Shown: in pieces, positions 25,186 to 37,447 of the stretch
Layout of the letters: each line of letters starts with the position of its first letter
How positions within the stretch are numbered: the stretch's first letter is position 1
NCBI GenBank assembly: GCA_020746835.1
Contig: JAGPNK010000031.1
Coordinates: forward strand, 1-64,000
DNA: 64,000 bases
DNA from: Stachybotrys elegans
Taxonomy: Eukaryota > Ascomycota > Sordariomycetes > Hypocreales > Stachybotryaceae
Direction: 5' to 3'
The notes under the pieces: model-generated
Database searches by the model: none
The model's input: the letters and a program-made list of their open reading frames with translations, nothing else
What the model was told of the DNA's origin: nothing
Program-made: the position numbers and the translations under genes

Positions 25186-25817
25186 TAGAGATAGTATATT
25201 TAATATAAATATATTAAAAGCTATATACTATAATATAATTATTAGTAAAATATATAAATATTTTAACTAATTATATAGTAATAAAAGATATTATAGAGTA
25301 TATAATAATATTAACTTTAAACCTATTTAAAGTAAATTATAGACTTATAGTAATCTTTATTTATTTAAGTTAGTACTAATTAAATATTTAATATATTTTA
25401 AGTAAAATAAACTAAATACTAAATACTTTTTCTAGGCTTTTAATACTAAATAAAAATAAATATAAAAAGATTTAAAATAAAATACTATTTATAAAAATAA
25501 ATAGTAAACTTAATAAAATTTAAAAGAAAAATATATTTTTATAATATATTTAGTAAAAATATCTAAGAATTAAAGAAAGAAGTTTTTAAATAGATATATA
25601 ATAGATTTTAAAATAAAAAGAATTATAAAAATATTTAAAAATAAAAAAAAAATAAAAAAAAGAGAAGTATACCTTAGACTTAAAGACTAAAACATAACTT
25701 ATCTATATTCTATTTAAATAGAAAAATAGATTACTACACTACATAGAATATAATAATATAAAAAGGCTTTAGATTCTAAAGAATCATATATTAGATATTA
25801 TTTAATAAATATATAAT

Positions 25818-26971
25818 CCCTCCTAAGTATAAGGTTAAAAGGCTTACAATATCAGTTTTTTAGTCTTTTCCGGCCTACCCTGGACCTGTTTTTGTAGACT
25901 GTTGCTAACTAAGCAGGTTTCCTATATTATATACTTCCCCCATGGCTTCTTTATATTATATATTAGCCTTCTTATACAGCTACAGCTTCTTTACAGTATA
26001 TACTTCTGTTTAGCTCTTTACAATATTATATTACAGAGGCATTAAGCATACAATTTTAAAGCAGTAAAAGTAATTAATTTAATAATTAAACTAATAAAAA
26101 ACCTAATCAAAAACCTATACTAAAAAACCAAGCTAAATAGCTATTACTCCCTTATTAGCTTAATTTAGCTACTAAAAAACTTATTACTAGAAAGCTAGAC
26201 CTTTTTACTTTTTTTACCTTATTATTTATTATATAGCTCTAGGGTTCTAGAAAAAGAAAAATAGTAAAAGGCATTCTATTATATACTATTAATAATACTA
26301 TTATTAAAAGATTATTTAAAAGAACTTACTTTAATAGTAATATTATTAAAAATATAGATAGAGATAGTAGCTAGGGCTATTATAGTTACTTAAGTAGCTT
26401 TAGTAAAGGAATTTTATTCTTTTACTATATTTATATTATTAAAAGATTCTATTTTAATATTAAATTAAAAGAACTAGAGTATTTAATATAAATAAGGAAT
26501 TCTTTTCTTTTAAGCTAGGGATTTAAGGGCTTTATATAGCTATAGGCTATAGTAGCTCTATTAATAGCTTAGAGTAATAGTAGCCTTATATAGTTATAGT
26601 TATAGGAAGGCTTCTATAGTGCTTATCTAGTGTATAGATAACCTTATTCAATTAATAAGTTAATTAAAGCTTCCTAGCTAGGCCTATCCCTACCCTAACT
26701 CTCTATATATATACATAAGGCTAGCTTAATATCCCATTATATTACATGCTAGTATATAGTTAGTGTAGCTTATAATATTATAGCTATCTATAGGTTAGCT
26801 ACTTACTTAGTTAGCTATTCTATATATAAGGGTAGCCTAATAATAGCCTTATTATTATTATTTCTTTTTACTATTTATAACTATATTAATTACTAGAATA
26901 CTAAATATTATTTCTACTATTTATTTACTCTTTATTATTTATACCCTATACTATATACTTTTTTCTTTATT
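25818..26971 (+). mobile_element. Full-length X copy, about 14-bp target duplication
   Basis: Starts CCCTCCTAAGT and ends CTTTATT, 1,154 bp. Flanks AATAAATATATAAT (25,804-25,817) and ATAAAATATATAAT (26,972-26,985) are near-identical. RIP-mutated. It splits the Gypsy element ahead of its integrase. Confidence 0.82.
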
Positions 26972-27414
26972 ATAAAATATATAATAATAATTTTTATTTA
27001 AAAATATAAAGAATATTTAAAGCTTTATTATAGTATATTTTTTAAAGAAATATAAACTTAGTTAAGTAATAAATAGTTTACTATAAAGTATATATTCTAT
27101 AGATAGTAAATAGAAAGAAACTATTTAATAAATTATAATTAATTTTCTTTTTATTTAGACTATTTTATATAATTACTATAGACTTGATAGTTAAACTACC
27201 TAAGGTTAGAGATTCTAGTTTTTAAAAGCTAGTAAATTAAAAATTTTCTTTAAATATATTTATAATAATAACAGATAAATAGTTAAAAAAAGTAATAATT
27301 ATATTTAGCTTCATAAAGTATATAGTAATAAACTAGGCTAAGGTTATTTTATATATTTAAATATTATATAACTAAAGTATTTTTAATATTATTATATTTA
27401 ATAAAAATACTAAT

Positions 27415-28732
27415 CTCCTAAGGATATGGTTAAAAGGCTTATACTATTACTTTTTTCCTGCTTTTTCTAGCCTACCCTAGACCTATTTCTATAGACTATT
27501 GCTAATTAAGTAGGTTCCCTACATTATATATATCTAACTTTCTCTACAGCTTCTTTATATTATATATTAGCCTTTTTACATAACTATAGTTTCTTTATAG
27601 CTTCCTTTATAGCCTTCTATATATAACTATAGCTTCTAATACATTGCTCTGCAGTCTATTGTATGTCCTTTTTACAATAGGATTAGCATTAAATTAAATA
27701 TTATATTATAGGGGGTTTAGACATACAATTTTAAGGTAGCAAAAGTAATTAATTTAATAAAAACTAATAAAAAACCTAATGAAAATGCCTAAGCTAAGAG
27801 AGCTCTTTTAGAGTAACTCTAACTATCTCTGGCTCCTAAAGCTAGCTAGCTTTATATAACCTATTTTATAGTATTTATCTTTTTATTATAGTATTTTCTA
27901 CCTTGTTTACCTTTATAGAGCTTTTTTAGTTTTTTATTAGAATTAGTATATTTTAAAAGTATATAAAAGTTATTCTATTTCTAGACTATTAATAATAGTA
28001 TTATTAAATAGCTTAGAAAAGACCATTTAAAAGAACTTACCTTAATAATAATATTATTAGAAATATAGATAGAAGTAATAGCTAGGGCTACTATAGTTAC
28101 TACAGTAGCTATATTTATATTATTAGAAAAATCTATTTTAATATTAAGTTAAGGAGACTAGAGTGTTTAATATAGATAAAGAATTTTTCTCTTTTAAACT
28201 AGGGGCTTAAAGGCTTTATATAGCTATAGGCTAGAAATAGAATAAGCTTTTCTCTATTAGCAGCCTAGAGCAACCTCATAATTATAGTTAGTTAAAGCTT
28301 TCTATTAGCATTACTAGTAGTATTCTTTATCTAGATATAGTTATAGAAAGATTTCTATAGTGTTTATCTAGTATATAGATAACCTTATTTAGTTAATAAG
28401 TTAACTAAAGCTTTCTAGCGAGGTACTAGCAATCTTATATAGTTACAGTTAGTTAGAGCTTTCTATTTAGTCTGTCCCTGCCCTAGCCCTCTCTATATAT
28501 ATATCTTAACATCCTATTACATTATATACTGGTATATATATGGCTTATAACATTACAGCCACCTATAGCTCAGCTGTCCAGCCAGTTAGCTACCCTATAT
28601 ACCTAACAATAGCCTTATTATTATTTCTCTTTACTATTTATAACTATATTAGTTACTAGGGTACTAAATACTATCTTTACTATTTATTTACTCTTTACTA
28701 TTTATACCCTATACTATATATTTTTTATTATT
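27415..28732 (+). mobile_element. Full-length X copy inside Gypsy integrase
   Basis: Starts CTCCTAAGG and ends in a mutated CCTCATC, about 1,318 bp. The flanks ATAAAAATACTAAT and ATAAGAATACTAAAT form an imperfect duplication. RIP-mutated. Confidence 0.78.
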
Positions 28733-28749
28733 ATAAGAATACTAAATTT

Positions 28750-29243
28750 ATAATAAAGAAAAAAGTATATAGTATAGAATATAAGCAATAAAAAGTAAAT
28801 AAATAGTAGAGATAATATTTAATGCTCTAGTAATTAATATAGTTATAAATAGTAGAGAGAAATAATAATAAGGCTATTATTAGGCTGTCTATATAGGATA
28901 GCTAACTAGCTAGATAGCTAAGCTATAGGTAGCTATAACTTTATTATAAGCTACACTGGCTATATGCTAGTATGTAATATAATGGAATATTAAGCTGGCC
29001 TCTAAAATAATAAATATATATACTAGACTAGATAGAAGGCTCTAACTAATAGTGTCTAGCTAGAAAGCTTTGGTTAATTCATTAAATAAGATTACTAATA
29101 CTATAGAAGCCTTTTTATAACTATGCCTAGATAGAGAATGCCACTAGTAATACTAATAGAAAGCTTTGACTGAGCTAGAAAAGCCATTGCTCTAGGCTGC
29201 CAATAGAGAAAAGTTTGTTCTGCTTCCAGCCTATACCTATATA
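28750..29243 (-). mobile_element. Truncated X copy at a re-used target site
   Basis: About 494 bp of X from AATAAAG (mutated GATGAGG). It is flanked by ATACTAAATTT at 28,739-28,749 and the same sequence within 29,244-29,256. The next X copy uses the same target, so ATACTAAATTT appears three times. Confidence 0.75.
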
Positions 29244-29256
29244 ATATACTAAATTT

Positions 29257-30609
29257 ATAATAAAGAAAGAGATATATAATATAGAATATAAGTAGTAGAG
29301 AGTAAATAAATAGTAGAGATAGTGTCTAGTACTCTAGTAACTAATATAGTTATAAATAGTAGAGAGAAATAATAATAAGGCCATTATTAGACTATCTATA
29401 TAGGGCAGTTAACTAGCTAAGTAGCCAAGCTATAGGTGGCTGTAAAGGTATATATACACTATTATAAGCCATATATACTAGCATGTAATATAATAGAATG
29501 TTAAGCTAGCCTTATATAGAGAGCTAGGGCAGGGATAGACTAGATAGAAGGCTCTAACTAATAATGCCTAGCTAGAAAACTTTAGTTAACTTATTAAATA
29601 AGGTTACTAATACTATAGAAGCCTTTCTATAACTATAACTATAACTATATCTAGATAGAGAATACTATAATGCTAATAGAAAGCTTTAACTGACTATAAC
29701 TATAAGGTTGCTAATACTAGAAAAGCTATTACTCTAGGCTATTAATAGAGAAAAGCTTATTCTATTTCCAGCCTATGGCTATATAAAGCCCTTAAGTCCC
29801 TAGCTTAAGAGAGAAGAATTCCTTATCTATATTGCTTAAATATCTATTATTATAGAATTAAATAGTAATATAAATATAGCTATCACTATAAAAAGGCCCC
29901 CCTCTCTCTACTAGTTATTTATAAGGTAAGTTATTCTAAAGGGTCTTTTAATAATAGTATTACTAATAGTATATAATAGAATAACTTTTATATATCTTTA
30001 ATATATAGCAATTCTAATAAAGAATTATAGCTAAAGCCTAGAAAAAAGAGTAAAGAAAAGGGCCCTAGGCTATATAAGAGGCTAGTGATAGAGGCTAGCT
30101 ATATTAATAACTATAAATAGGTATAGGGCTATAGAGATATATAGCTTAAGAGACAGTTAGAATTGCTCTAAAAGAGCTCTCTTAGCTTGGTTTTTAGTAT
30201 AGGTTTTTAGTTAATTTTTTACTTTAGTTATTAAATTAATTACTTTTGCTACCTTAAAATTGTATATCTAATACCCCTATAATATAATATTATAGAGAGT
30301 GAGAAGAGTTAGAACAGACTGCAGTAGCTAAAGCGCAAGCAATATATTACAAGCCATAGTTATATACAGAAGTGTGTAATATATTAGAAGCTATAGTTAT
30401 GTGCAGAAGCTATGTGGCTATAAAGGAACTGTAATTATATAAGAAGGCTAATATATAATGCAAAGGAGCTATAGGGGAAGCTAGATACTGGTTATATAAT
30501 ACAGGGAACCTGCTTAGTTAGTAATAGTCTGTAGGAATAGGTCTAGGGTAGGCTAAAAAGATAGTAAAAAAGTAATAGTATAAGCCTTTTAATCTTATGC
30601 TTGGGAGAG
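29257..30609 (-). mobile_element. Full-length X copy with exact 13-bp target duplication
   Basis: ATATACTAAATTT occurs at 29,244-29,256 and 30,610-30,622. The 1,353-bp element runs from ATAATAAAG to GCTTGGGAGAG. RIP-mutated. After it, Gypsy integrase resumes. Confidence 0.88.
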
Positions 30610-31021
30610 ATATACTAAATTTATATGAGAGTTTTAAAAGGGTTTATTTAATATATTTAAAGTAAAATTAAGATTTAATATAGTATATTATCCTTAGATT
30701 AATAGAGTATTAGAAATGATAAATTAGACAATTAAATCAGCTATTAAGTACTATATAGTAACATTAAATATTAAATAAATAGAGGTTATACTAGTAATAC
30801 AATTCTATTTAAACAATAGCCTTAATATAATAATAAAGGTTAGCCTAAATAAACTATTAATGGGTTTTAAGCTAGTAAATGTAAATATATTAGTAGCTAA
30901 GTATAAGAGGATAGACAAAGATGCACTAGACACACTGCGGCAGCTATACACAGAGATATGATGAGAAAGACAGAACATGGGTATGGCTGGGACAGCTATC
31001 TTATTTGATTTGGGGGGCAGT

Positions 31022-31150
31022 TGTTATGGCACAGGTCTGGCTAGACCCATGGGGAAGACTTATATACAGTGGTATATGGTAAAAAAGGTCCGCAAGTGGA
31101 CAACATCCCCCCACCTGCCTTACCTGCATGACTGCCCTGACCTATATTTT
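31022..31150 (+). mobile_element. 3' LTR start of the split Gypsy element
   Basis: Begins TGTTATGGCACAGGTCTGGC, matching the start of the solo LTR at 37,778, and follows a polypurine tract. The GC island extends upstream to about 30,918. Similarity fades after about 60 bp, so the LTR is diverged or truncated. Confidence 0.6.
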
Positions 31151-31597
31151 AACTTTAAATTATAATAATATAGTAATAATAGTATTTTAATTATTGTAGC
31201 TTTAAGATATAGACTTATAATAATAATTATTTTATTATATATAGTAAATTTAACTTATAGAGTATATAGATAGTGTATACTTAGATAAGGCAATATATTA
31301 TACTATTAATAGAAAGCTTTAATAATACTAAAAAAGTCTATAACTATAACTATATAAGACTATTATTACTTTAGGCTATTAATAGAGTTACTAAAAAGTT
31401 TATTTAGTTTATAACTATATAAAGCCCTTAAATCTCTAGTTTAAAAGAGAAAAATTCTTTATCTATATTAAATACTCTATTATATTTCCTTAATTAAGAT
31501 AGATTTCTTTAATAATATAAATATAGTAGAGAAACAAAATCTCTTTACTAAAGCTACTCTAGTAACTAGAGTAGCTTTAGCTACTATTTTTATTTAT

Positions 31598-31788
31598 GAT
31601 GAGGAAAAAAGTGTGCAGTGTAGGGTGTAGGCAGTAGAGAGCAAATAAACAGTAGAGGTGGTGCCTAGTGCCCCGGCAACCAATGCAGTCGTAAACAGTA
31701 GAGAGAAACAACACCGAGGCCATCGTCAGGCTGCCCTTGCGTACAGGGTAGCCGACTGGCCGAGTGGCTGAGCCACAGGTGGCTGCGA
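31598..31788 (-). mobile_element. GC-preserved 191-bp X fragment with 10-bp duplication
   Basis: From GATGAGG to GGTGGCTGCGA, essentially unmutated. Flanks share TTTTATTTAT (31,588-31,597 and 31,789-31,798). It is inserted in an older, AT-mutated minus X (about 31,270-31,590). It contains TGGCCGAGTGG at 31,757-31,767, which resembles a tRNA A box. Confidence 0.85.
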
Positions 31789-31789
31789 T

Positions 31790-32160
31790 TTTATTTATTA
31801 TATTCTATTACTATTACTATATATAGACCATAGTTATTTAAATAAAGACTATTCTATTTTATAGATATTAAATAAACTATATTATTCTTTTTATAAATAT
31901 CTTTTTAATAGTATTTTAATTTTCTTTTTTTCTTTAACTATAAAAGATTTATTTTATAGCTATTAAATAATAGATTTAAACTTATATTTATAATTATAGA
32001 GTTTTTATTATTTAAAGCTAGTTAATAGATAAATAGATATTTTAATTAGTTTCTTTATATAAAGTATATTACTATTTTTAATACTATTTGAATCTTTTAA
32101 TTAGCTTTTTCTATACTACTATCTATCTATAGATAATAGATTATTAAAAGGAATTATTTA
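31790..32160. repeat. Repeat Z, copy 2
   Basis: Matches 10,858-11,170 and adjacent bases in the same orientation, with many transitions. AT-rich and non-coding. Confidence 0.5.
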
Positions 32161-32209
32161 ATTTAAAAGAGAAAAATTCTTTATCTATATTAAATACTAT
32201 TCTTTTAAT

Positions 32210-34919
32210 AATAAAGAAAAAAGTATATAGTATAGAGTATGAGTAATAAAGAATAAATAAAGAATAAAAGTAGTATTTAGTACTCTAGTAACTAATATAA
32301 TTATAAATAATAGAAAGAAACAATAATAAAGCTATTATTAGGCTATCTATATAGAGTAGCTAACTGGCTAAGTGGCTAAGCTATAGGTAGTAGTAACTTT
32401 ATTATAAGCTATACTAGCCTTAATTATATGCTGGTATATAATATAATAGAATATTAAGATATATATATATAGAGGGCTAGGGTAGGGATAGATAAGATAG
32501 AAAGCTCTAACTAACTGTAACTATATAAGGTTACTAGTATCTGGCTAGAAAGCTTTAATTAATTCATTAAATAAGGTTGCCTATATACTAGATAAGCTAA
32601 TACTATAGAAGCCTTTCTATAACTATGCCTAGATAGAGAATGCCACTAGTAATGCTAATAGAAAGCTTTAACTAACTATAACCATAATGTTACTAATGCT
32701 AGAAAAGCTATTGCTCTAGGCTACTAATAGAGCTATTAAAAAGCTTATTCTATAGTCTATAGCTATATAAAGCCCTTAAGCCCCTAGTTTAAGAAAAGAA
32801 TTCCTTATCTATATTAAATACTCTATTATATTCCCTTGACTTAATATTAAAATACATTCCTCTAATAATATAAATATAACTATATTAAAGAGATAAAATC
32901 TCTTTACTACTCTAGTAACTATAGTAACCCTAGTTACTACTTCTATTTATATCTCTAATAATATTATTATTAAAGTAAGTTCTTTTAAATAGTCTTTTTT
33001 AAGCTATTTAATAATACTATTACTAATAGTTTAAAAATAGAATAATTTTTATATATTTCTAATATATAGTAATTTTAATAAAGAATTATACTTAAAAGTC
33101 TAGTAAAGAAAGTAAAGAAAAAAATAAAAGACTAGAGAAAAGCTAAAGATAGAGATTAAGTATATTAGTAATAGTAGTAGCTAGCTATAGAGCCCCAGTA
33201 TAATTAACTTGGTTTTTTAGTATAGATTTTTAATTAGTTTTTTACTTTAGTTATTAAATTAATTACTTTTACTATTTTAAAATTATATATTTAATATTCC
33301 TATAATATAATAATATTATAGAGAGAAATAATATATTAGAAGTTATAGTTATATATAGAAGCTCCCTCCTAAGCATAAGATTAAAAGGCTTATAGTGTTA
33401 CTTTTTTACAATCTTTTCTAGCCTACCCTAGACCCGTTCTAGCAGACGATTGCTAACTAAGCAGGTTCCCTATATCACGTGCTTCCCCCATAGCTCCTTT
33501 GCATTATATACCTTCTCACATAGCTGCAGCTTCTTTACAGTGTACGTTCCTTTGCAGCTCAGCGCACAGCTTCTACACATGACTATAGCTTCTGATACAT
33601 TGCCTAGACCAGTGTATGTAGACTGACCCTCTAAGCACTTTGGCTACTACAGTCTATTATACATCGTTTGTTAGCTCTCTACAATAGTATTAGCATTTAA
33701 TTAAACATTATATTATAGGGGCATTAAGTATATAATTTTATAAAAAGGTAGCAAAAGTAATTAATTTAATAACTAAAGTAAAAAACCAACTAAAAACCTA
33801 TACTAAAAAACTAAGCTAACTCTTTTAGAGTAACCCTAACTATTTCTAGCTTTTAAAGCAAGCCTTATATCCCTCCTTTATTAGCTTGATTTAGCTACTA
33901 AGAAGCTTATCACTAAAGAGCTAAGCCTTCTTACCCTTTTTACTCTATTATTTATTATATAGCTTTAGAGCTCTAGGGAAAGAAGGGTAACAAAAGTTAT
34001 TCTATTTCTAGACTATTAGTAATACTATTATTAAAAAACTACTTAGAAGGACTTACCTTAATAATAATATTATTAGAAATATAGATAGGAATAGCAGCTA
34101 GGGCTACTATAGCTACTAGAGTAGCTTTAGTAGGGGGATTTAATCTCTCTGCTGTATTTGTATTACTATTTAATTCTATAATAATATCAATTTTAGCAGA
34201 TATAAAGTATTTAATATAGATAAGGAATTCTTCTCTCTTAAACCAGGGGCTCAAGGGCTTTATATAGCCATGGGCTGCTCTATTAGCGGCCTAGAGCGAT
34301 ATCACAGGCTTTTCTAGCTCGAAGCTTTCTATTAGCACCAGCAACCTTATTCAATGAGTTAACCAAAGCTTCCCAGCCGGGCACCATTAGTCAGAGCCTT
34401 CCATCTGGTCTGGCATGTGCATCTGTTATTTCACTTAATATCCTGTTACATTACATGCTAGCATATATATAACTTATAATAGTACTTGCAGCTACCTATA
34501 GCTCAGCCACTCAGCCAGTTAGCTACCCTATATAAATAGCCTAATAATAGCCTTATTATTGTTTCTCTTTACTATTTATAATTATATTAGTTATTAGAAT
34601 ACTAGGCACTATCTTTACTATTTATTTACTTTTTACTACTTATACCCTATACTATACACTTTTTTCCTTATTATATATAGAAGCTAAGGGTATATAATGT
34701 ATTAAAAGCTATAGTTATATATGGAAGCTATACTCTAAGCTATAAAGAAGCTATGGCTATATAAGAAGGCTAATATATAATATAAAGGAGCTATAAAGGA
34801 AGTATATAGTATAGAGAATCTATTTAATTAGTAATAGTCTATAAAAATAGGTTTAGAGTAGGCTAAAAAAGATAGTAAAAAAGTAATAGTATAAGCCTTT
34901 TAACTTTATATTTAGAAAA
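32210..34919 (-). mobile_element. Full-length X copy (host of nested X), 14-bp target duplication
   Basis: ACTATTCTTTTAAT is repeated exactly at 32,196-32,209 and 34,920-34,933. Without the nested plus X the element is about 1,390 bp. Heavily RIP-mutated. Confidence 0.87.
33364..34672 (+). mobile_element. Full-length X copy nested in X, exact 13-bp target duplication
   Basis: Starts CCCTCCTAAGC and ends CCTTATT, 1,309 bp. ATATATAGAAGCT occurs at 33,351-33,363 and 34,673-34,685. Partly GC-preserved. On the minus strand 34,039-34,254 is still open for 71 codons, ends at the donor-like site and includes the repeated NNIIIKVS segment. Confidence 0.9.
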
Positions 34920-35110
34920 ACTATTCTTTTAATTAAAATAAATTCTTTTAATAATATAAATATAGTAAAGAAATAAAATCTCTCTACTAAAGCTACTCTA
35001 GTAACTATAGTAGCCCTAGTTACTATCTCTATTTATATCTCTAATAATAATATTATTAAAATAAATTCTTTTAAATAATCTTCTTTAAATTATTAATATA
35101 AACTATTAAT

Positions 35111-35800
35111 TCTTTCTAAGCATAAAGTTAAAAGGCTTATACTGTTACTTTTTTACCATCTTTTCTAGCCTACCCTAGACCTGTTCTGGCAGACTGTTGC
35201 TGACTAAGCAGGTTCCCTGCATCACGTGGTATCTTCCCCTACGGCTCCTTTGCATCACATGCCTTCTCACACAGCTGCAGCTTCTTCGCAGCCGCACAGC
35301 TTCTGCACACAACTACGGCTTCCAATATATTGCCTGCGCTTTGGCTACTGCAGTCTATTGTACATCCTCTCTACAATGGTATTAGCATTTAATTATACAT
35401 TATATTATAGGGGTATTAGGCATACAATTTTATAGGAAAAGTAATTAATTTAATAACTAAAGCAAAAAACCAACCAAAAATCCAAAACCAAGCTAATAAC
35501 TCTAACTATCTCTAGCTTTTAAAGCTAGCTATATATCTCTATAGCTCTATATAACCTATTTTATAGTATCTATCTTTTTATTATAGTGCTTTCTACCCTA
35601 CTTACCCTTATAGAGCTTTTTTAGTTCTTTATTAGAATTAGTATATATTAAAGGTATATAAAAGTTATTCTATTTCTAGACAATTAGTAATAGTATTATT
35701 AGATTACTTAGAAAGACTTACCTTAATAATAATATTATTAGAGATATAAATAGAAGTAGTAGCTAGGGCTACTATAGCTACTAAAATAGCTACTTATATT
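35111..35800 (+). mobile_element. Partial X copy
   Basis: Begins TCTTTCTAAGCATAAAG (mutated start) and follows X to the ACTTACC donor-like region near 35,720. It then breaks off into unrelated sequence that resembles the reverse complement of about 29,880-29,940. Confidence 0.65.
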
Positions 35801-35906
35801 AATAACTTAGAGAAAATCCCTTAGAATAACTTACCTTATAGGTAACTAGTAGAGAGAGAGGAGGCCTTTTTATAGTAATAGCTATAATTACTATAGCTAC
35901 TTATAG

Positions 35907-36338
35907 CAGGGAGTGTAAAAAAAGTACTAATAGTACTTTTATTACTTTTTAAATTTAAATAGAACATTTATTTAAAAAGTAATTATAAGTTAAAAAAGTC
36001 TAATAAACTTTATATAAGTAGATTAGATCTCTCTCTTCTTAAATATACTAAATTTGTTAATTAAAGATTTTTATGTTAATTAATAAATGAGATTAGTATT
36101 TTAATATTAAATTCCATTTAAAAGTACTAATATATTACTAAAACTAGCATAAGATTAAAAAGAAATATAAAAAAATTATATATATAGTTCTTTAGTTATT
36201 ATTCTTCTTCTACAATGATAGTATTTTTCTATAGTATAAGTTTTTAATTACTCTTAAACTTACTTTATTATAGTAAAATACTAAGAAAGTACTAACAGTA
36301 CTGATTTTAGTACTAATTAGTACTTTTTACACTCCCTG
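35907..36338. mobile_element. 432-bp hAT-like MITE
   Basis: The ends CAGGGAGTGTAAAAAAAG and its inverted counterpart CTTTTTACACTCCCTG are terminal inverted repeats of the CAGGG type used by hAT elements. The flanks ACTTATAG (35,899-35,906) and ACTTATAC (36,339-36,346) are an 8-bp duplication with one mismatch, the hAT length. The interior is AT-rich without coding capacity, so it is non-autonomous. Confidence 0.82.
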
Positions 36339-36629
36339 ACTTATACTATATATCTTTATTGTAATATACTCTAAACCCTAAGGTTCTAGCTATTAGACTA
36401 TTACATATATATATATATATATTTAAAAAATTATTATAAAAATAACAAACCCTCTTTAATGCTATAGAGACTATACTATAATATATAGCTAGATCTAGTC
36501 TCTATTAAGTTTATAGAAAAATCCTATAATAACTATATTGAATCCCCCCTAAGTATAGGGCAAAGACTGTTTAAGAGGGACTGCTTTAGGGGGAATAGTA
36601 AGTCTTCCCTTCTAGTTATACTACTAGAG

Positions 36630-37135
36630 AGGGCAATAGCCTTCTTATATATATTTCTTAAACTCTATTCTAGGGCTGGGCCTTGCGCTAGATTATGTAT
36701 TCCTGGTCTAACGCGGCTATGGCATTATCTGTAGCTACAGCTGTTATATAGTGATAAGCCCATGCAGCTCTGAGGACCTCTGCCCGAACTGTGGTATATA
36801 CGGTATCCTGACCTCGGCGTATCGCTCTTACACCTTTGAGGCCAGCCTTGTCAGAGCACAGAAGGCTAGTCTCGGTAGAACACACACTAACAATTGGTAT
36901 ATACACACATCAAGTCTGCTAACCGTAGGCCCCCTGACTACACATAGGCTTGTATGTGGTTACTGCCACTACCGCTGCTGCAGCCCTCTTACTATTCTCT
37001 GGCTCTAGCTAATAGAAGATATTATCTAACAATCTCTTTATTATTTAATACTATTCTTTGGTCCTGTAGGTAGTAAGGCTACTATTGTTTGTATATACTA
37101 TTATTCTTTTTCTATACTATACATACCTACTACAT
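36630..37135 (+). repeat. Repeat Y, best-preserved copy 3
   Basis: The centre (about 36,670-37,010) keeps GC, unlike the other three copies. It contains an open frame on the minus strand (36,688-36,906, 72 codons, with AGLKGVRAIRRGQDTVYTT) and one on the plus strand (36,751-37,008, 85 codons). They overlap antisense, so at most one is real. The minus frame looks more protein-like by composition. No terminal repeats found; function unknown. Confidence 0.55.
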
Positions 37136-37349
37136 TATATTTTGATACATAGTAGTAACTCTAAAGGATATAAAAAGATTATTTTATGCATTCTATACAA
37201 ACTATAAAAAGCTATTTTATTTATAAAAAACAATTTTTTATTAAAGGTATAAGTTTTCAATAAAAGAAATTATATTCTTTCACTATATAATAATTCTAGA
37301 GAGAGTTACTATAAATTAAAGCCATATTAAATAATTATAAGCTAGTAAA

Positions 37350-37431
37350 ACTGACAATGGCCTCGTTGTTATTTCTCTCTACTATTTACAACTGCATTAG
37401 TTGCCGGGGCACTGCACACCTTTTCCTCATC
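37350..37431 (+). mobile_element. Short X fragment with internal deletion
   Basis: GC-preserved X terminus from GACAATGGCCTCGTTG to CCTCATC. It lacks about 65 bp between GGGGCACT and GCACACC. No clear duplication. Confidence 0.6.
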
Positions 37432-37447
37432 ATTATACTTATTTTAA

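Larger units (their letters stand above)
25186..31150 (+). mobile_element. Ty3/Gypsy element (integrase to 3' LTR) split by X insertions
   Basis: Pol sequence occupies 25,186-25,803. The zinc/integrase core follows at 26,985-27,400 (a degraded DxxxVVVDRLTK-like block near 27,280 and a YYGLPK-like block near 27,365). The integrase C-terminal half is at 30,623-30,905 (INRVLEMINQTIKSAIKYYI). Joining these across the X insertions gives one collinear integrase, and 21,152-21,983 is an uninterrupted sister. A polypurine tract (TTGGGGGGCAG) directly precedes the LTR start at 31,022. Many stops: dead. Confidence 0.75.

Noticed and set aside
30977..31165. 62-codon frame starting MGMAGTAILFDLGG
   Set aside because: It spans the polypurine tract and LTR start of the Gypsy element, so it is a chance frame in a GC island.
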